A stretch of 64,000 bases of DNA. Source: Roseiarcus sp963765375. GTDB lineage: Bacteria > Pseudomonadota > Alphaproteobacteria > Rhizobiales > Beijerinckiaceae. Shown here in pieces: positions 26,408-33,818 of this stretch. The notes under the pieces are model-generated. The model searched no databases. It was not told the origin of the DNA and saw only the letters and a list, made by a program, of their open reading frames with translations. The stretch is from assembly GCA_963765375.1 (NCBI GenBank), contig CAVXVZ010000009.1, forward strand, positions 248,001 through 312,000. Reading direction: 5' to 3'. The position numbers and the translations under genes were made by a program. The first letter of the stretch is position 1; each line of letters opens with the position of its first letter.

Positions 26408-27466
26408 ATGGGCGCCGGGCGCGAAATGCTGACCGATATCGAGGTTCCGATCGTTATCGTGGGGTTCAGAAACCCCCAGGATGTCGTTACGTGTCTGAAG
26501 GCGATCGGAACGCAGCGGGGCGCTCCGAAATTTCAAGTCTTTGTCTGCGAGAACGGAGGCTCGTCGGCGTTCGAGGCCCTGGAGACGGCCCTGTTGGAAG
26601 CAGAGGAGCCCGGGCCGAGCGGCGCTGAAACAATGAATACGGCGCCCGGCGACTTCGTGCGGGTCCGCCGGCTGCGCCTCGCGGGCTTCCAGGCGCCGGT
26701 CGTCATCGGCGAGGCCGGTGAGAACTTCGGCTACGCCGGCGGGGCCAATGCGTGGATTCGGCCTTTTCTTGCCGAAAAGGGCTGGACGGCGGTCTGGATC
26801 CTCAACCCCGACACTTTGCCTGAACCCGACGCCCTGGCGGCGCTCGTCGACTACGCCAAAAGGCGAAACAAGGGCATGATCGGCAGCCGTTTGATGATGC
26901 CTGGCCGGTCCGACGTCGCCTGGTCGCGGGGTCTCAAGTGGAACAAGTGGAGCGTCAAGCTGACCGCGCTCGACGTCCTGGCGCCGATCTCTCCCGCGCC
27001 CGACCCTGAAGACGTCGAAACCCGAATGGACTCCCCGACCGGGTGCTCGATGTACGTCACGAGAGAATGCATAGAGCGGGTGGGCCTGATGGACGAGAGC
27101 TTCTTCCTCTACTGGGAGGAGACCGACTGGGGCGTTCGGGCCAAGCCGGCCTGTGGCGTCGGCTATGCCCACAATTCGGTGGTCTCGCACGTCGGCGGCA
27201 CCACAACCGGCGCGGTCAGGAAACGCTCCGAGCGGTCAGCGCTTGCCGTCTATTTGCCATATCGAAATCAGCTTCATTTTGTCCGCCGGCACCACCCCGG
27301 CTGGTTCGCCTGGACGGTGTTCGTGTCCTTTCTGCGAACCGGTCAATTTCTCGCCGTCGGGTCGAAGAGCAATTTCCTCGCCGCGGTTCAGGGGCTGGCG
27401 GCCGGATTGCGAGGCGAGACTGGAAGACCGGATCATCTCATCGAGCGTCTCAACCGGCAAAAATAA
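26408..27466 (+). CDS. GT2 family glycosyltransferase (rhamnosyltransferase-like)
   Basis: About 352 residues from the ATG at 26408 (an ATG at 26426 is equally possible). VPIVIVGFRNPQDVVTCLKA, FQVFVCENGGSSAFEALETA, then GENFGYAGGANAWIRPFLAE and AVWILNPDTLPEPDALAAL form the nucleotide-sugar site, with NPDT as the DxD-like element. TGCSMYVTRECIERVGLMDE and FFLYWEETDWGVRAK are the acceptor-side motifs of WcaA/rhamnosyl-type GT2 enzymes. The tail contains one hydrophobic segment (WFAWTVFVSFLRTGQFLAVG). It is convergent with the NodB-like gene 140 bp away. The acceptor is unknown. Confidence 0.85.
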   Translation: MGAGREMLTDIEVPIVIVGFRNPQDVVTCLKAIGTQRGAPKFQVFVCENGGSSAFEALETALLEAEEPGPSGAETMNTAPGDFVRVRRLRLAGFQAPVVIGEAGENFGYAGGANAWIRPFLAEKGWTAVWILNPDTLPEPDALAALVDYAKRRNKGMIGSRLMMPGRSDVAWSRGLKWNKWSVKLTALDVLAPISPAPDPEDVETRMDSPTGCSMYVTRECIERVGLMDESFFLYWEETDWGVRAKPACGVGYAHNSVVSHVGGTTTGAVRKRSERSALAVYLPYRNQLHFVRRHHPGWFAWTVFVSFLRTGQFLAVGSKSNFLAAVQGLAAGLRGETGRPDHLIERLNRQK

Positions 27467-27606
27467 ACTCTGTCCGCAATGACAGGCTGCGCTGCGGTCT
27501 GGGGTGGAGCGCCAGTTGCGCTCAAGCCTCCCACGAGCGCCCCGGAATGGGCCGCCGCCTTCTCCTGGCGGCCGACGCCGCATCTCTCGGGCGCATCGAG
27601 CCGCCA

Positions 27607-28386
27607 CTAGGATGGCGCGCTGTTTCGCCGGGGTTGGGCCCGAAACCGGATGCAGCCAAGCGCGTTGCGAACGGGAAGCACTTGGCAGCGCATCGACAAT
27701 GCGCTGTCGAGCGCGTGCTCGAAAAGCTCGGGCGTGCAGCCGTAAGGACCCGGCAACTCGTCAACGTCACGCATAAAGAAGATGAGCCACGAGCGAGGCC
27801 GCGAGGAACGCTCGATCAGGCTCTTGACCGCCGCCGCATCTGTCGATCGCGAAAAGAGAGGCTCGGCGCGCAGCGCCCCGAGATCGGCGACGCCGGCGTT
27901 GACGCCCGGCGAGGTCGACCGGCAAGCGGCGAAGCGTCCCTGCATCCGCAGTTTGGTTTTAAGGTCGATGTCGCCGAAAGGAAAAGCGAACGTGGTCATC
28001 CGCAAATCGCCGAATTGCGCGCGAATGAACTCGGCGTTCGCCTCGACGTCGGCGATCAATTCTGCGGGGCCGAACGAGGGCGCTCGCGCGCTCCCGGAGG
28101 GATGGCAGCCGATCTCATGCCCGTTGTCGACCAAGCGCCTAAGATCGTCGACCTCATAGTACTCTATACCGTCCACTGTTGCGCCGCAGTAATGGCGGCT
28201 GGCGTAAAAACTGCCGGCGGCGCCTCCGCGTTCAAGCGCCGTGGCCGCGTTGAGCGCGGCGGATTTCGGGAAACCATCAAATGTGAAGGACACGATTGGC
28301 ATCTCGTTGACCATCGCGACCCCGCGCGCGCTGATCAACTCTCGCGCGCCGTCACGCAGCTTTTCGAGGAAGCGACGATCCGGCAA
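27607..28386 (-). CDS. NodB-like polysaccharide deacetylase with missing metal ligands
   Basis: A 259-residue NodB-fold protein: MPIVSFTFDGFPKSAALNAA at the start, NGHEIGCHPSGSARAPSFGP in the middle, and MTTFAFPFGDIDLKTKLRMQ. In active NodB enzymes motif 1 is TFDD and motif 2 ends H-x3-H. Here motif 1 reads TFDG and motif 2 reads HPSGS, so the metal-binding Asp and the second His are absent. It may be a non-catalytic relative or use another chemistry. The gene ends 4 bp before the FkbH-like frame in the same direction and is probably in its operon. Confidence 0.75.
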   Translation of the reverse strand: MPDRRFLEKLRDGARELISARGVAMVNEMPIVSFTFDGFPKSAALNAATALERGGAAGSFYASRHYCGATVDGIEYYEVDDLRRLVDNGHEIGCHPSGSARAPSFGPAELIADVEANAEFIRAQFGDLRMTTFAFPFGDIDLKTKLRMQGRFAACRSTSPGVNAGVADLGALRAEPLFSRSTDAAAVKSLIERSSRPRSWLIFFMRDVDELPGPYGCTPELFEHALDSALSMRCQVLPVRNALGCIRFRAQPRRNSAPS

Positions 28387-28390
28387 GAAG

Positions 28391-29752
28391 TCAATTCTCC
28401 ACGAGGGGCAGCGCGTGGACGTCGGTCTTGGCGCGCGAGCGGTCGATCACCGTGACGATGTCGCGCTCCGGCAGTTCCTCGAGCCGCGGGGAGACAAACG
28501 CTTCGTCCTTGCCTGTCGGGGCAAACTTCATCTCTTCCAGCACCTGCCGCGCCGATTGGTTGCGTCCCGAGAAGTGAAACACCGTCGACACAACGTCATG
28601 GCCGCGCGCCATCGCGCGTTCGATGAGCCAGGCGAAGAATGCATGATCCACTTTCTTGTGCTGCACGCGGCAGCTCATGAAGAAATTTTCGACGTGAAAT
28701 CGTTCAACGTCAACGATCGCGAATCCAATGACGCCGTAGTCGCCAAACTTGTCGGCGCAGGAGAGCACGAGCCCCTCTCTTCCGGACGCACGACCGTCGA
28801 GGAGGTCCTCGACATCTTTGCGCGTAGAGGCTCGACCGGCGTAATTGAGCTGGTTCGTCCGTTGCGAAAGCTCGAAGACGCGAGCAATATTTGCTTGTGC
28901 AAGAGAGCTGATCGTCAATGTAATATCGCAGGATCTGAGAAAGTCGAGGAACGAGCTATCCGCTTCGCGGAACGCGCTCTCGCGCGTCTCTTCCACCTTG
29001 TACATCTGGCGGCGGTTGCGGGCCTCCTCAGTGACCGGAGCGTCGAGTTCCGGCATTGCCGACAACCCGCCAATGCGGCTGTCATCCAGGACACGCACGT
29101 CCGGATGCGCTGAGGACACTTCCGCGCGCTCGAAAGCCTGGTCGTCGATGAACACGAATGTGTTCTTGTTGATGTTCAGCCGGCGCGCGATCTCGGTGAC
29201 GCCGGCGCTCTTCGGCCCCCACCCGATCTGAGGCGCAAGAAAATACTCGCTCAAGCCGAAACGCTTGAGCGCATCGAGCGCCTCGTCGCGATTGTTCTTG
29301 GAGGCGACCGAATGGAGAATTCCGCGCTGGTCGAGCCCCTTGATCGCCGCGACTGCATTGGCGTTCAGGGTCAGATTCTCGAAGCCATCCTCGATCAACG
29401 TCCCGCGCCAAAGGGTGTTGTCGAGATCCCAGACGACACATTTCACCTTGGCGGCAGGCTTCGGAACCGCGGTCTCCGCCGGTCGCTCCGTCGCTGTCAG
29501 GACGGCGGTCGAAGCCTTGTGCGAGTCAGTGAAGGCGACGAATTCGAGAACGGTAAAGATGAAGGCGTTGTGCGACAGCGTCTCGACCGGCTCGATCTGC
29601 ACCAAGACCAGATTATCGAGATCAACGACCGCGCGGATATCGGCGGCGGCGAATTCGATGCGGTTGTACCCTGGCTTCATCGTGAAATGACGCTGGAAGT
29701 ACCGTCCGGTGGAGGTCTTCGGCTTCACGGTCAGCGTGAACGCGCAATCCAC
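28391..29752 (-). CDS. FkbH-like HAD-IIIC protein
   Basis: 453 residues from a GTG at 29752, though the frame is open further upstream to about 29876. The HAD motif is VVWDLDNTLWRGTLIED (DLDNT at residues 109-113), with VFIDDQAFERAEV as motif IV. The C-terminal part (NQLNYAGRAST, CADKFGDYGVIGFAIVDVER, FHFSGRNQSARQVLEEM) is a GNAT-like half as in FkbH. These proteins load glyceryl or similar units on an ACP, and one is at 25709-25948. The N-terminal ~100 residues (TVKPKTSTGRYFQRHFTMKP) appear to continue a domain in another frame (29787-30215). That points to a frameshift near 29835. Confidence 0.8.
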   Translation of the reverse strand: MDCAFTLTVKPKTSTGRYFQRHFTMKPGYNRIEFAAADIRAVVDLDNLVLVQIEPVETLSHNAFIFTVLEFVAFTDSHKASTAVLTATERPAETAVPKPAAKVKCVVWDLDNTLWRGTLIEDGFENLTLNANAVAAIKGLDQRGILHSVASKNNRDEALDALKRFGLSEYFLAPQIGWGPKSAGVTEIARRLNINKNTFVFIDDQAFERAEVSSAHPDVRVLDDSRIGGLSAMPELDAPVTEEARNRRQMYKVEETRESAFREADSSFLDFLRSCDITLTISSLAQANIARVFELSQRTNQLNYAGRASTRKDVEDLLDGRASGREGLVLSCADKFGDYGVIGFAIVDVERFHVENFFMSCRVQHKKVDHAFFAWLIERAMARGHDVVSTVFHFSGRNQSARQVLEEMKFAPTGKDEAFVSPRLEELPERDIVTVIDRSRAKTDVHALPLVEN

Positions 29753-29786
29753 GCCGATCTCGCTGAAGCCTTCGATCAGAAACGCG

Positions 29787-30215
29787 TCATACGCCGCCGC
29801 GCCGGGACCGGCTGACGCAACCTTGGTCTTTGCGCGAAGTCCAGGCGATGGCCAGCCCGTCGTGCAGTCGGTGGGTCAGAGGCGCCGCGGCGAGAAACTC
29901 GTTGACGACCGTCTCCCCAAGATGCAGCGCGAGTCCACGCTCGCGTGAGACGACCCCAGGCCGCATTTCCGCTTCGAGCTTGCCCCATTTGCGGAAAGAT
30001 ACGCGCAACCCGAGCTCTCCGGGCGCGCCTCGCGCGCGGACCGCTTCAATGCCCTTGTCGAAGCGCCGGCACTTGAGATCTCGTCTTGGCGTGTAAAATG
30101 CGCACGTGCCGTAACAGGTCGGCATGGCGCATTCCGAGCAATGCTCGCCCCAGATGAGACTCGAGCCCAGGGCAATGGATTTCCTTGTCGCTGCAAGGTA
30201 AGTATCCCCCGGCAA
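29787..30215 (-). pseudogene. Cys-rich N-terminal fragment of the FkbH-like protein
   Basis: A 142-residue frame with a conspicuous Cys cluster at residues 26-49 (HCSECAMPTCYGTC, then DLKCRRF). It continues ELGLRVSFRKWGKLEAEMRP and ends around HDGLAIAWTS. The next frame continues smoothly as RAKTKVASAGPGAAAYDAFL into the FkbH-like part. So the two frames were probably one protein of about 600 residues, broken by a 1-base shift around 29830-29845. The first ~10 residues derive from the mobile-element end at 30198, so the original 5' end is lost. Confidence 0.6.
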
Positions 30216-30514
30216 AGCCGGGGGCTTTAGGATGAGAGCCGCTCAAAGCGGCTGAAGACGCCGCTGACGCGGCTTCAACGGGAGGGGCGACGGATAGCTC
30301 TATTCCCGCGGAACGGCAAAATCCGAGGTTGCCGTTTCGCCAAACTCGCACGCGACCAAGTGACGACGCCGGTTGATGGGGCAGATCCTATCTTGCAATT
30401 CCGTTTCGCCCCTCCTCTCGGGTTAGAAGTGGCACAGATCAAGAGAGACTGTCCGAAACGTCAAACTGCTACTGCCACCCCGGCATAGCCGGGGGGTCTC
30501 CCGCTTACGCTAGC
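30198..30514 (-). mobile_element. IS200/IS605-like end fragment with direct repeat copy 2
   Basis: 30274-30514 matches 1-241 exactly. Read on the minus strand, the segment begins ctagcgtaagcgggagacc, with a hairpin (CCCCGGC-TAT-GCCGGGG). It ends with nested GC stems (gccgctttgagcggc) and cccccggctttgccgggg, then gatacttac at 30198. That ending is the typical form of the right end and guide-RNA region downstream of tnpB in IS200/IS605 elements. No intact tnpA or tnpB is present, so this is a non-autonomous or residual copy. Its outer end abuts the truncated FkbH-related gene. Confidence 0.6.
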
Positions 30515-30868
30515 GACAACGGGAGCTCACTCCCGTCGACCAGGAGCGGCTTCTGTTCACCGGCGACGGTTTGGCGCATAGGCATTCGTGGGGTACCCCG
30601 TTGATATCGGACGGCGAGCTCACTCGCCAGACGGTGGTGTCCGCGATATTCTACATTGCCTGTTTTGAAGGTCGGACGACGAACGCTCGGTGATGCGCGC
30701 GCTCCAACTCCGAGCTGGTTTTTGGCTTGGCTCGCCCGCTCTCCTTGGGCGAGAGGCTGCGCCAAGCAACCACCTTGCGTAGTCGCGGTCTTCGGAGAGA
30801 AAACGCGGATCGCAATTGCTGGCGCTACTGGAGCTATCGGAGGGCTCGCGGTGTGTCAAGGGCTCGCC
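30515..30868. other. Remnant DNA between the IS end and ISAs1
   Basis: About 354 bp without an intact gene. On the minus strand one frame ends QTVAGEQKPLLVDGSELPLS-LA just beside the IS end and could be a decayed tnpB tail, which I cannot confirm. Two related hairpins share the core GAGCTCACTC (about 30520-30536 and 30611-30628). A minus-strand TTGACA (about 30855) with a weak -10 about 17 bp on could be a relic promoter. Removing ISAs1 joins this DNA to the nusG downstream region. Confidence 0.45.
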
Positions 30869-30878
30869 GGGGAGCGGA

Positions 30879-32095
30879 CAGGGCGATTGCATTTCAAAAC
30901 AAGGACAGGAGCCGGGCGAGGTAGGCTTCGTCCCAACTGGCTCGCTTGAACTTGCCCCGGAGTGAACCTTTTTCGCCGTCCTTTTGCATGACGTTGATGG
31001 CCATGTGGCGGAGAACGGCGAGATTGTGGGGACCGTTTCCCAGACGGCTGCGGTCCTGATCCTCGTTCATGACGACATCGAGCCGCCAGTGCAGGCGATT
31101 TTCGACGCCCCAATGCGAGCGGACGACTTCGTTGAAGCGTTCGGGCGTCAAAGGCGCGCTGAGCAGATAATAGGCGGTCTGGGACGTTGTCTTGCCGGCG
31201 GTTTCGCGGAGGCGCTCGACCTTGCCGACAGCGGCCAGGCCCGGCCAATGATGGTCTTTGTTCAGCCACGCGATGTCGGTCGCGACCGTGGCCGTACGGG
31301 TTTCGATGCGGCCATGATCGGCCTCGACGACCGGCTCGGCGGTGATCGCCTTGCTGGCGGGGTCGTCGAGAAAAAGCACGAACGTCGTCATGAAGCGTTC
31401 CCTGATTTCCCTTCAGGGCGAGGGCATAGTCGCCGCCCTGATCGACGATCTGCTGGGCGATGGCGCGCTGGCAATTGAGCGCGTCGGCAGTCACGATCGT
31501 TCCTTTCAGCCGCAGCATCTCCAGCAGTTTCGGCACGGCGGTAATTTCGTTCGACTTCGCGTCGGTGGCGATCTGCGCCAGCACAAGGCGTTGCTCGCAG
31601 CCCCAGGCGGCGACCATGTGCAACGGCGACTTGCCACTGGCGCTGTCGAACGAGCGGCGCAGAACCTTGCCGTCGATCGCCACAACCCCTTCGCATTGCT
31701 CGGAGAAACCAGCCATGAACCGCTGAAACGCCGCCCGGAACTGCTCCGTATCGAGCATGCGGAAAAGCCGGCTGAACGTGTCATGGCTGGGAACGCCATT
31801 CTCAAGCCTGAGAAACCCGCGCAGGAACGGCTCCTTCGACTTCGCGAAAAGGCCCATGTCGACCGAGCCTTGCCCGCCGCACAGAACCGCGCACATGGCT
31901 ATCGCCAAAATCTCATGAAAGTCATGCAGCGCCGCATTGCCAGTGCGAGGGTCGTCCAAACCGTTCCAGCATTCGATAAAGCGATCCAAAACATTCTCCC
32001 GCGCCGCGAATCATCCGCGACCCGGTAGAATCCATCTCACCCGAAACGCAAAACCCAGCCAATGTCGCCGCCGAATTCCAAATGCGATTCCCCTG
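30879..32095 (-). mobile_element. ISAs1-family insertion sequence with 10-bp target duplication
   Basis: About 1217 bp bounded by imperfect inverted repeats: cagggcgattgcattt (30879-30894) and the complement of aaatgcgattcccctg (32080-32095). They are flanked by a perfect 10-bp direct repeat ggggagcgga at 30869-30878 and 32096-32105. The length, ends and duplication size fit ISAs1. The single transposase gene is frameshifted. The insertion lies 48 bp beyond the nusG stop. Confidence 0.9.
30894..31989 (-). pseudogene. ISAs1 transposase, frameshifted
   Basis: The first frame from 31989 (MDRFIECWNGLDDPRTGNAA) carries the ISAs1 N-terminal domain and catalytic parts GVVAIDGKVLRRSFD, TIVTADALNCQRAIAQQIVD and LALKGNQGTLHDDV. 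The second frame (31391-30894) carries TFVLFLDDPASK, then RSHWGVENRLHWRLDVVMNE and NLAVLRHMAINVM. The frames switch in CTTCATGACGACGTTCGTG (about 31378-31396): a net gain of 1 or loss of 2 bases relative to an intact gene. This is an inactivating change, a sequencing error, or less likely programmed frameshifting. It matters because the element's target duplication is still perfect. Confidence 0.85.
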
Positions 32096-32142
32096 GGGGA
32101 GCGGAGACAGAGCCGGCCGATGTCCGACGCTACGCGAGCGGT

Positions 32143-32673
32143 TCAGACCTTCTCGACCTGGCCGAATTCGAGATCGACCGGCGTCGCCCTGCCGAAGATC
32201 GACACCGCGACCTTGACCCGCGAACGAGATTCGTCGACTTCCTCGACCACCCCATTGAAGGAGGCGAACGGCCCGTCGGCGACGCGGACGTTTTCGCCGA
32301 TCTCGAACCGGATCGCCGCTTTCGGCCGCTCGACCCCGTCGGCGACCTGTCCCTTGATCCGATCGGCCTCGAGATCGGGGATCGGCATGGGTTTTTTGTC
32401 GGCGCCGAGAAAGCCGGTCACCTTGGGCGTGTTCTTGATCAGGTGGTAGACCTCGTCGGTGAGGTCGCACTTGACCAGCACGTAGCCGGGGAAAAACTTC
32501 CGTTCCGAGTTGATCTTGCGCCCGCGGCGGACTTCGACCACCTGCTCGGTCGGCACCAGGATTTCTTCGAACTTGTCGGAAAGGCCGCGCTGGTTCGCCT
32601 GTTCGCGAATCGATTCGGCGACCTTCTTCTCGAAGTTGGAATAGGCGTGGACAATGTACCAACGCATGTTCAT
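32143..32673 (-). CDS. nusG: Transcription termination/antitermination protein NusG
   Basis: About 176 residues: MRWYIVHAYSNFEKKVAESI, VEVRRGRKINSERKFFPGYV, then HLIKNTPKVTGFLG of the NGN domain, and a C-terminal KOW domain with GENVRVADGPFASFNGVVEE and VSIFGRATPVDLEFGQVEKV. It binds RNA polymerase and couples it to Rho or the ribosome. The start is ATG at 32673 (MNMRWY) or 32667. It lies 49 bp after secE, the conserved order. Normally rplK follows, but here ISAs1 and unrelated genes follow instead. Confidence 0.95.
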   Translation of the reverse strand: MNMRWYIVHAYSNFEKKVAESIREQANQRGLSDKFEEILVPTEQVVEVRRGRKINSERKFFPGYVLVKCDLTDEVYHLIKNTPKVTGFLGADKKPMPIPDLEADRIKGQVADGVERPKAAIRFEIGENVRVADGPFASFNGVVEEVDESRSRVKVAVSIFGRATPVDLEFGQVEKV

Positions 32674-32722
32674 TTTCGGGCGTTCCGCATCAGTTCTTAC
32701 CTTCGCGTCAAATGATCGGCGT

Positions 32723-32920
32723 TCAGCCGCCGCGGCCGAAGCCGAGCACCAGCGAAACGACCTGGCGCAGCACCTGATCGACGACGACGAAGAACACACT
32801 CGTAAACACGACCAACACCAGCACCAAACCGGTGGTGATGAGGGTCTCGCGTCTGGTCGGCCAGACCACCTTGGCGGCCTCGGCGCGGACTTGCTGAATG
32901 AACTCGAACGGGTTGGTCAT
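32723..32920 (-). CDS. secE: Preprotein translocase subunit SecE
   Basis: 65 residues: MTNPFEFIQQVRAEAAKVVW and PTRRETLITTGLVLVLVV followed by a single transmembrane helix (VVFTSVFFVVVDQVLRQVV), the short single-helix form common outside enterobacteria. It stabilises SecY in the protein-conducting channel of the inner membrane. It precedes nusG with the usual spacing. The frame runs upstream to 33130, but the start at 32920 is the family start. I looked for the tRNA-Trp that often precedes secE and found none. Confidence 0.93.
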   Translation of the reverse strand: MTNPFEFIQQVRAEAAKVVWPTRRETLITTGLVLVLVVFTSVFFVVVDQVLRQVVSLVLGFGRGG

Positions 32921-33028
32921 TGCTCGTCGATGTGCGCTTTGGGGCTTCCGGCGCGGCGGGCGGCGGCGGCGGCTTGAGCCAGAAAAACTCGCGGCGCGGA
33001 GCCTCCCGGCGCCGCGCCACCTCGACCT

Positions 33029-33056
33029 CATATAGGATCGGAGGGCCTCTCGCCAA
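33029..33056 (-). promoter_or_regulatory. Candidate promoter of secE-nusG
   Basis: On the minus strand TTGGCG (33051-33056) is followed after 16 bp by TATATG (33029-33034), about 110 bp upstream of the secE start. It is the only good sigma-70-like pair in the region. Not verified by transcript data. Confidence 0.35.
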
Positions 33057-33157
33057 GCGAAATATGAGATTCCAACCGGCGATTGCTTGTGGAGGACCGA
33101 TCTGGCGGGAAGCGCGTCGATGGTTGACAAGAGCTCTTGCTTATGTCCGGCCGACCC

Positions 33158-33818
33158 ATGACCACCCTCTCCGTGGCGATGATCGTCAGAAACGAGGGCG
33201 CGACGATCGAGCGGGCGCTGAATTGCGCCAGGCTATTCGCCGACGAGATGATCGTCGTCGACACCGGCTCGACGGACGAAACCGTCGCCAAAGCCGAGGC
33301 CATGGGGGCCAAGGTCCGTCATTTCCGCTGGGTCGACGATTTCGCCGCAGCGCGCAACTACTCGTTTTCGCAGTGCGCGATGGACTGGATCATCTGGCCC
33401 GACGGCGACGACGTGATTTCGCCCGAGAACCAGAACCGCATTCTCGACCTCAAGAGCAGCGTCTTGAATGACGATCTTCAGGCGATCTACCTCCACTATA
33501 TCTATCCGCCGTTCCACCAATGGCGAGAGCGAATCGCGAGGCAAGACCTGTTCGCTGAAAATAAATTGCAATGGAAGAGCCCAATTCACGAGTTCATCGA
33601 CGGCATCGACGGCATCGACGGGCGAAAGGTGAAGTATTTCGATGCGATCTCAATACTCCACGACACCACGCCCGACCGGCATGCGCTGAAGAAGGATCGT
33701 AATATTTCAATTCTACGCAAGCATTACACAAGCGGAGCGACCGACGACCGCGGCCTCTACATCTATGCGGTCGAATGTCTGCACAGCTTGCTGAAGGACG
33801 AGGGCGAGCAGGTTCTAG
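33158..33818 (+). pseudogene. GT2 glycosyltransferase, 5' part, split by IS1380
   Basis: Codes for about 220 residues of a GT2 domain: TLSVAMIVRNEGATIERALN, DEMIVVDTGSTDETVAKAEA, WIIWPDGDDVISPENQNRI, and LQWKSPIHEFIDGIDGIDGR. Reading continues 53 bp into the IS before a stop at 33871. The remaining part starts at 35488. Deleting the IS and one CTAG rejoins the frame exactly as EQVLGQFFSQVSIPEYRYEI. The start ATG at 33158 fits the family; ATG 33143 is a possible alternative. The intact gene would encode about 370 residues. Confidence 0.85.

Noticed and set aside
27043..28455. 470-residue plus-strand frame across the GT2 end and the NodB-like gene
   Set aside because: It overlaps two supported genes and is Arg-rich without domains.
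32921..33157. tRNA-Trp before secE
   Set aside because: The usual neighbour was searched for on both strands and no cloverleaf was found.
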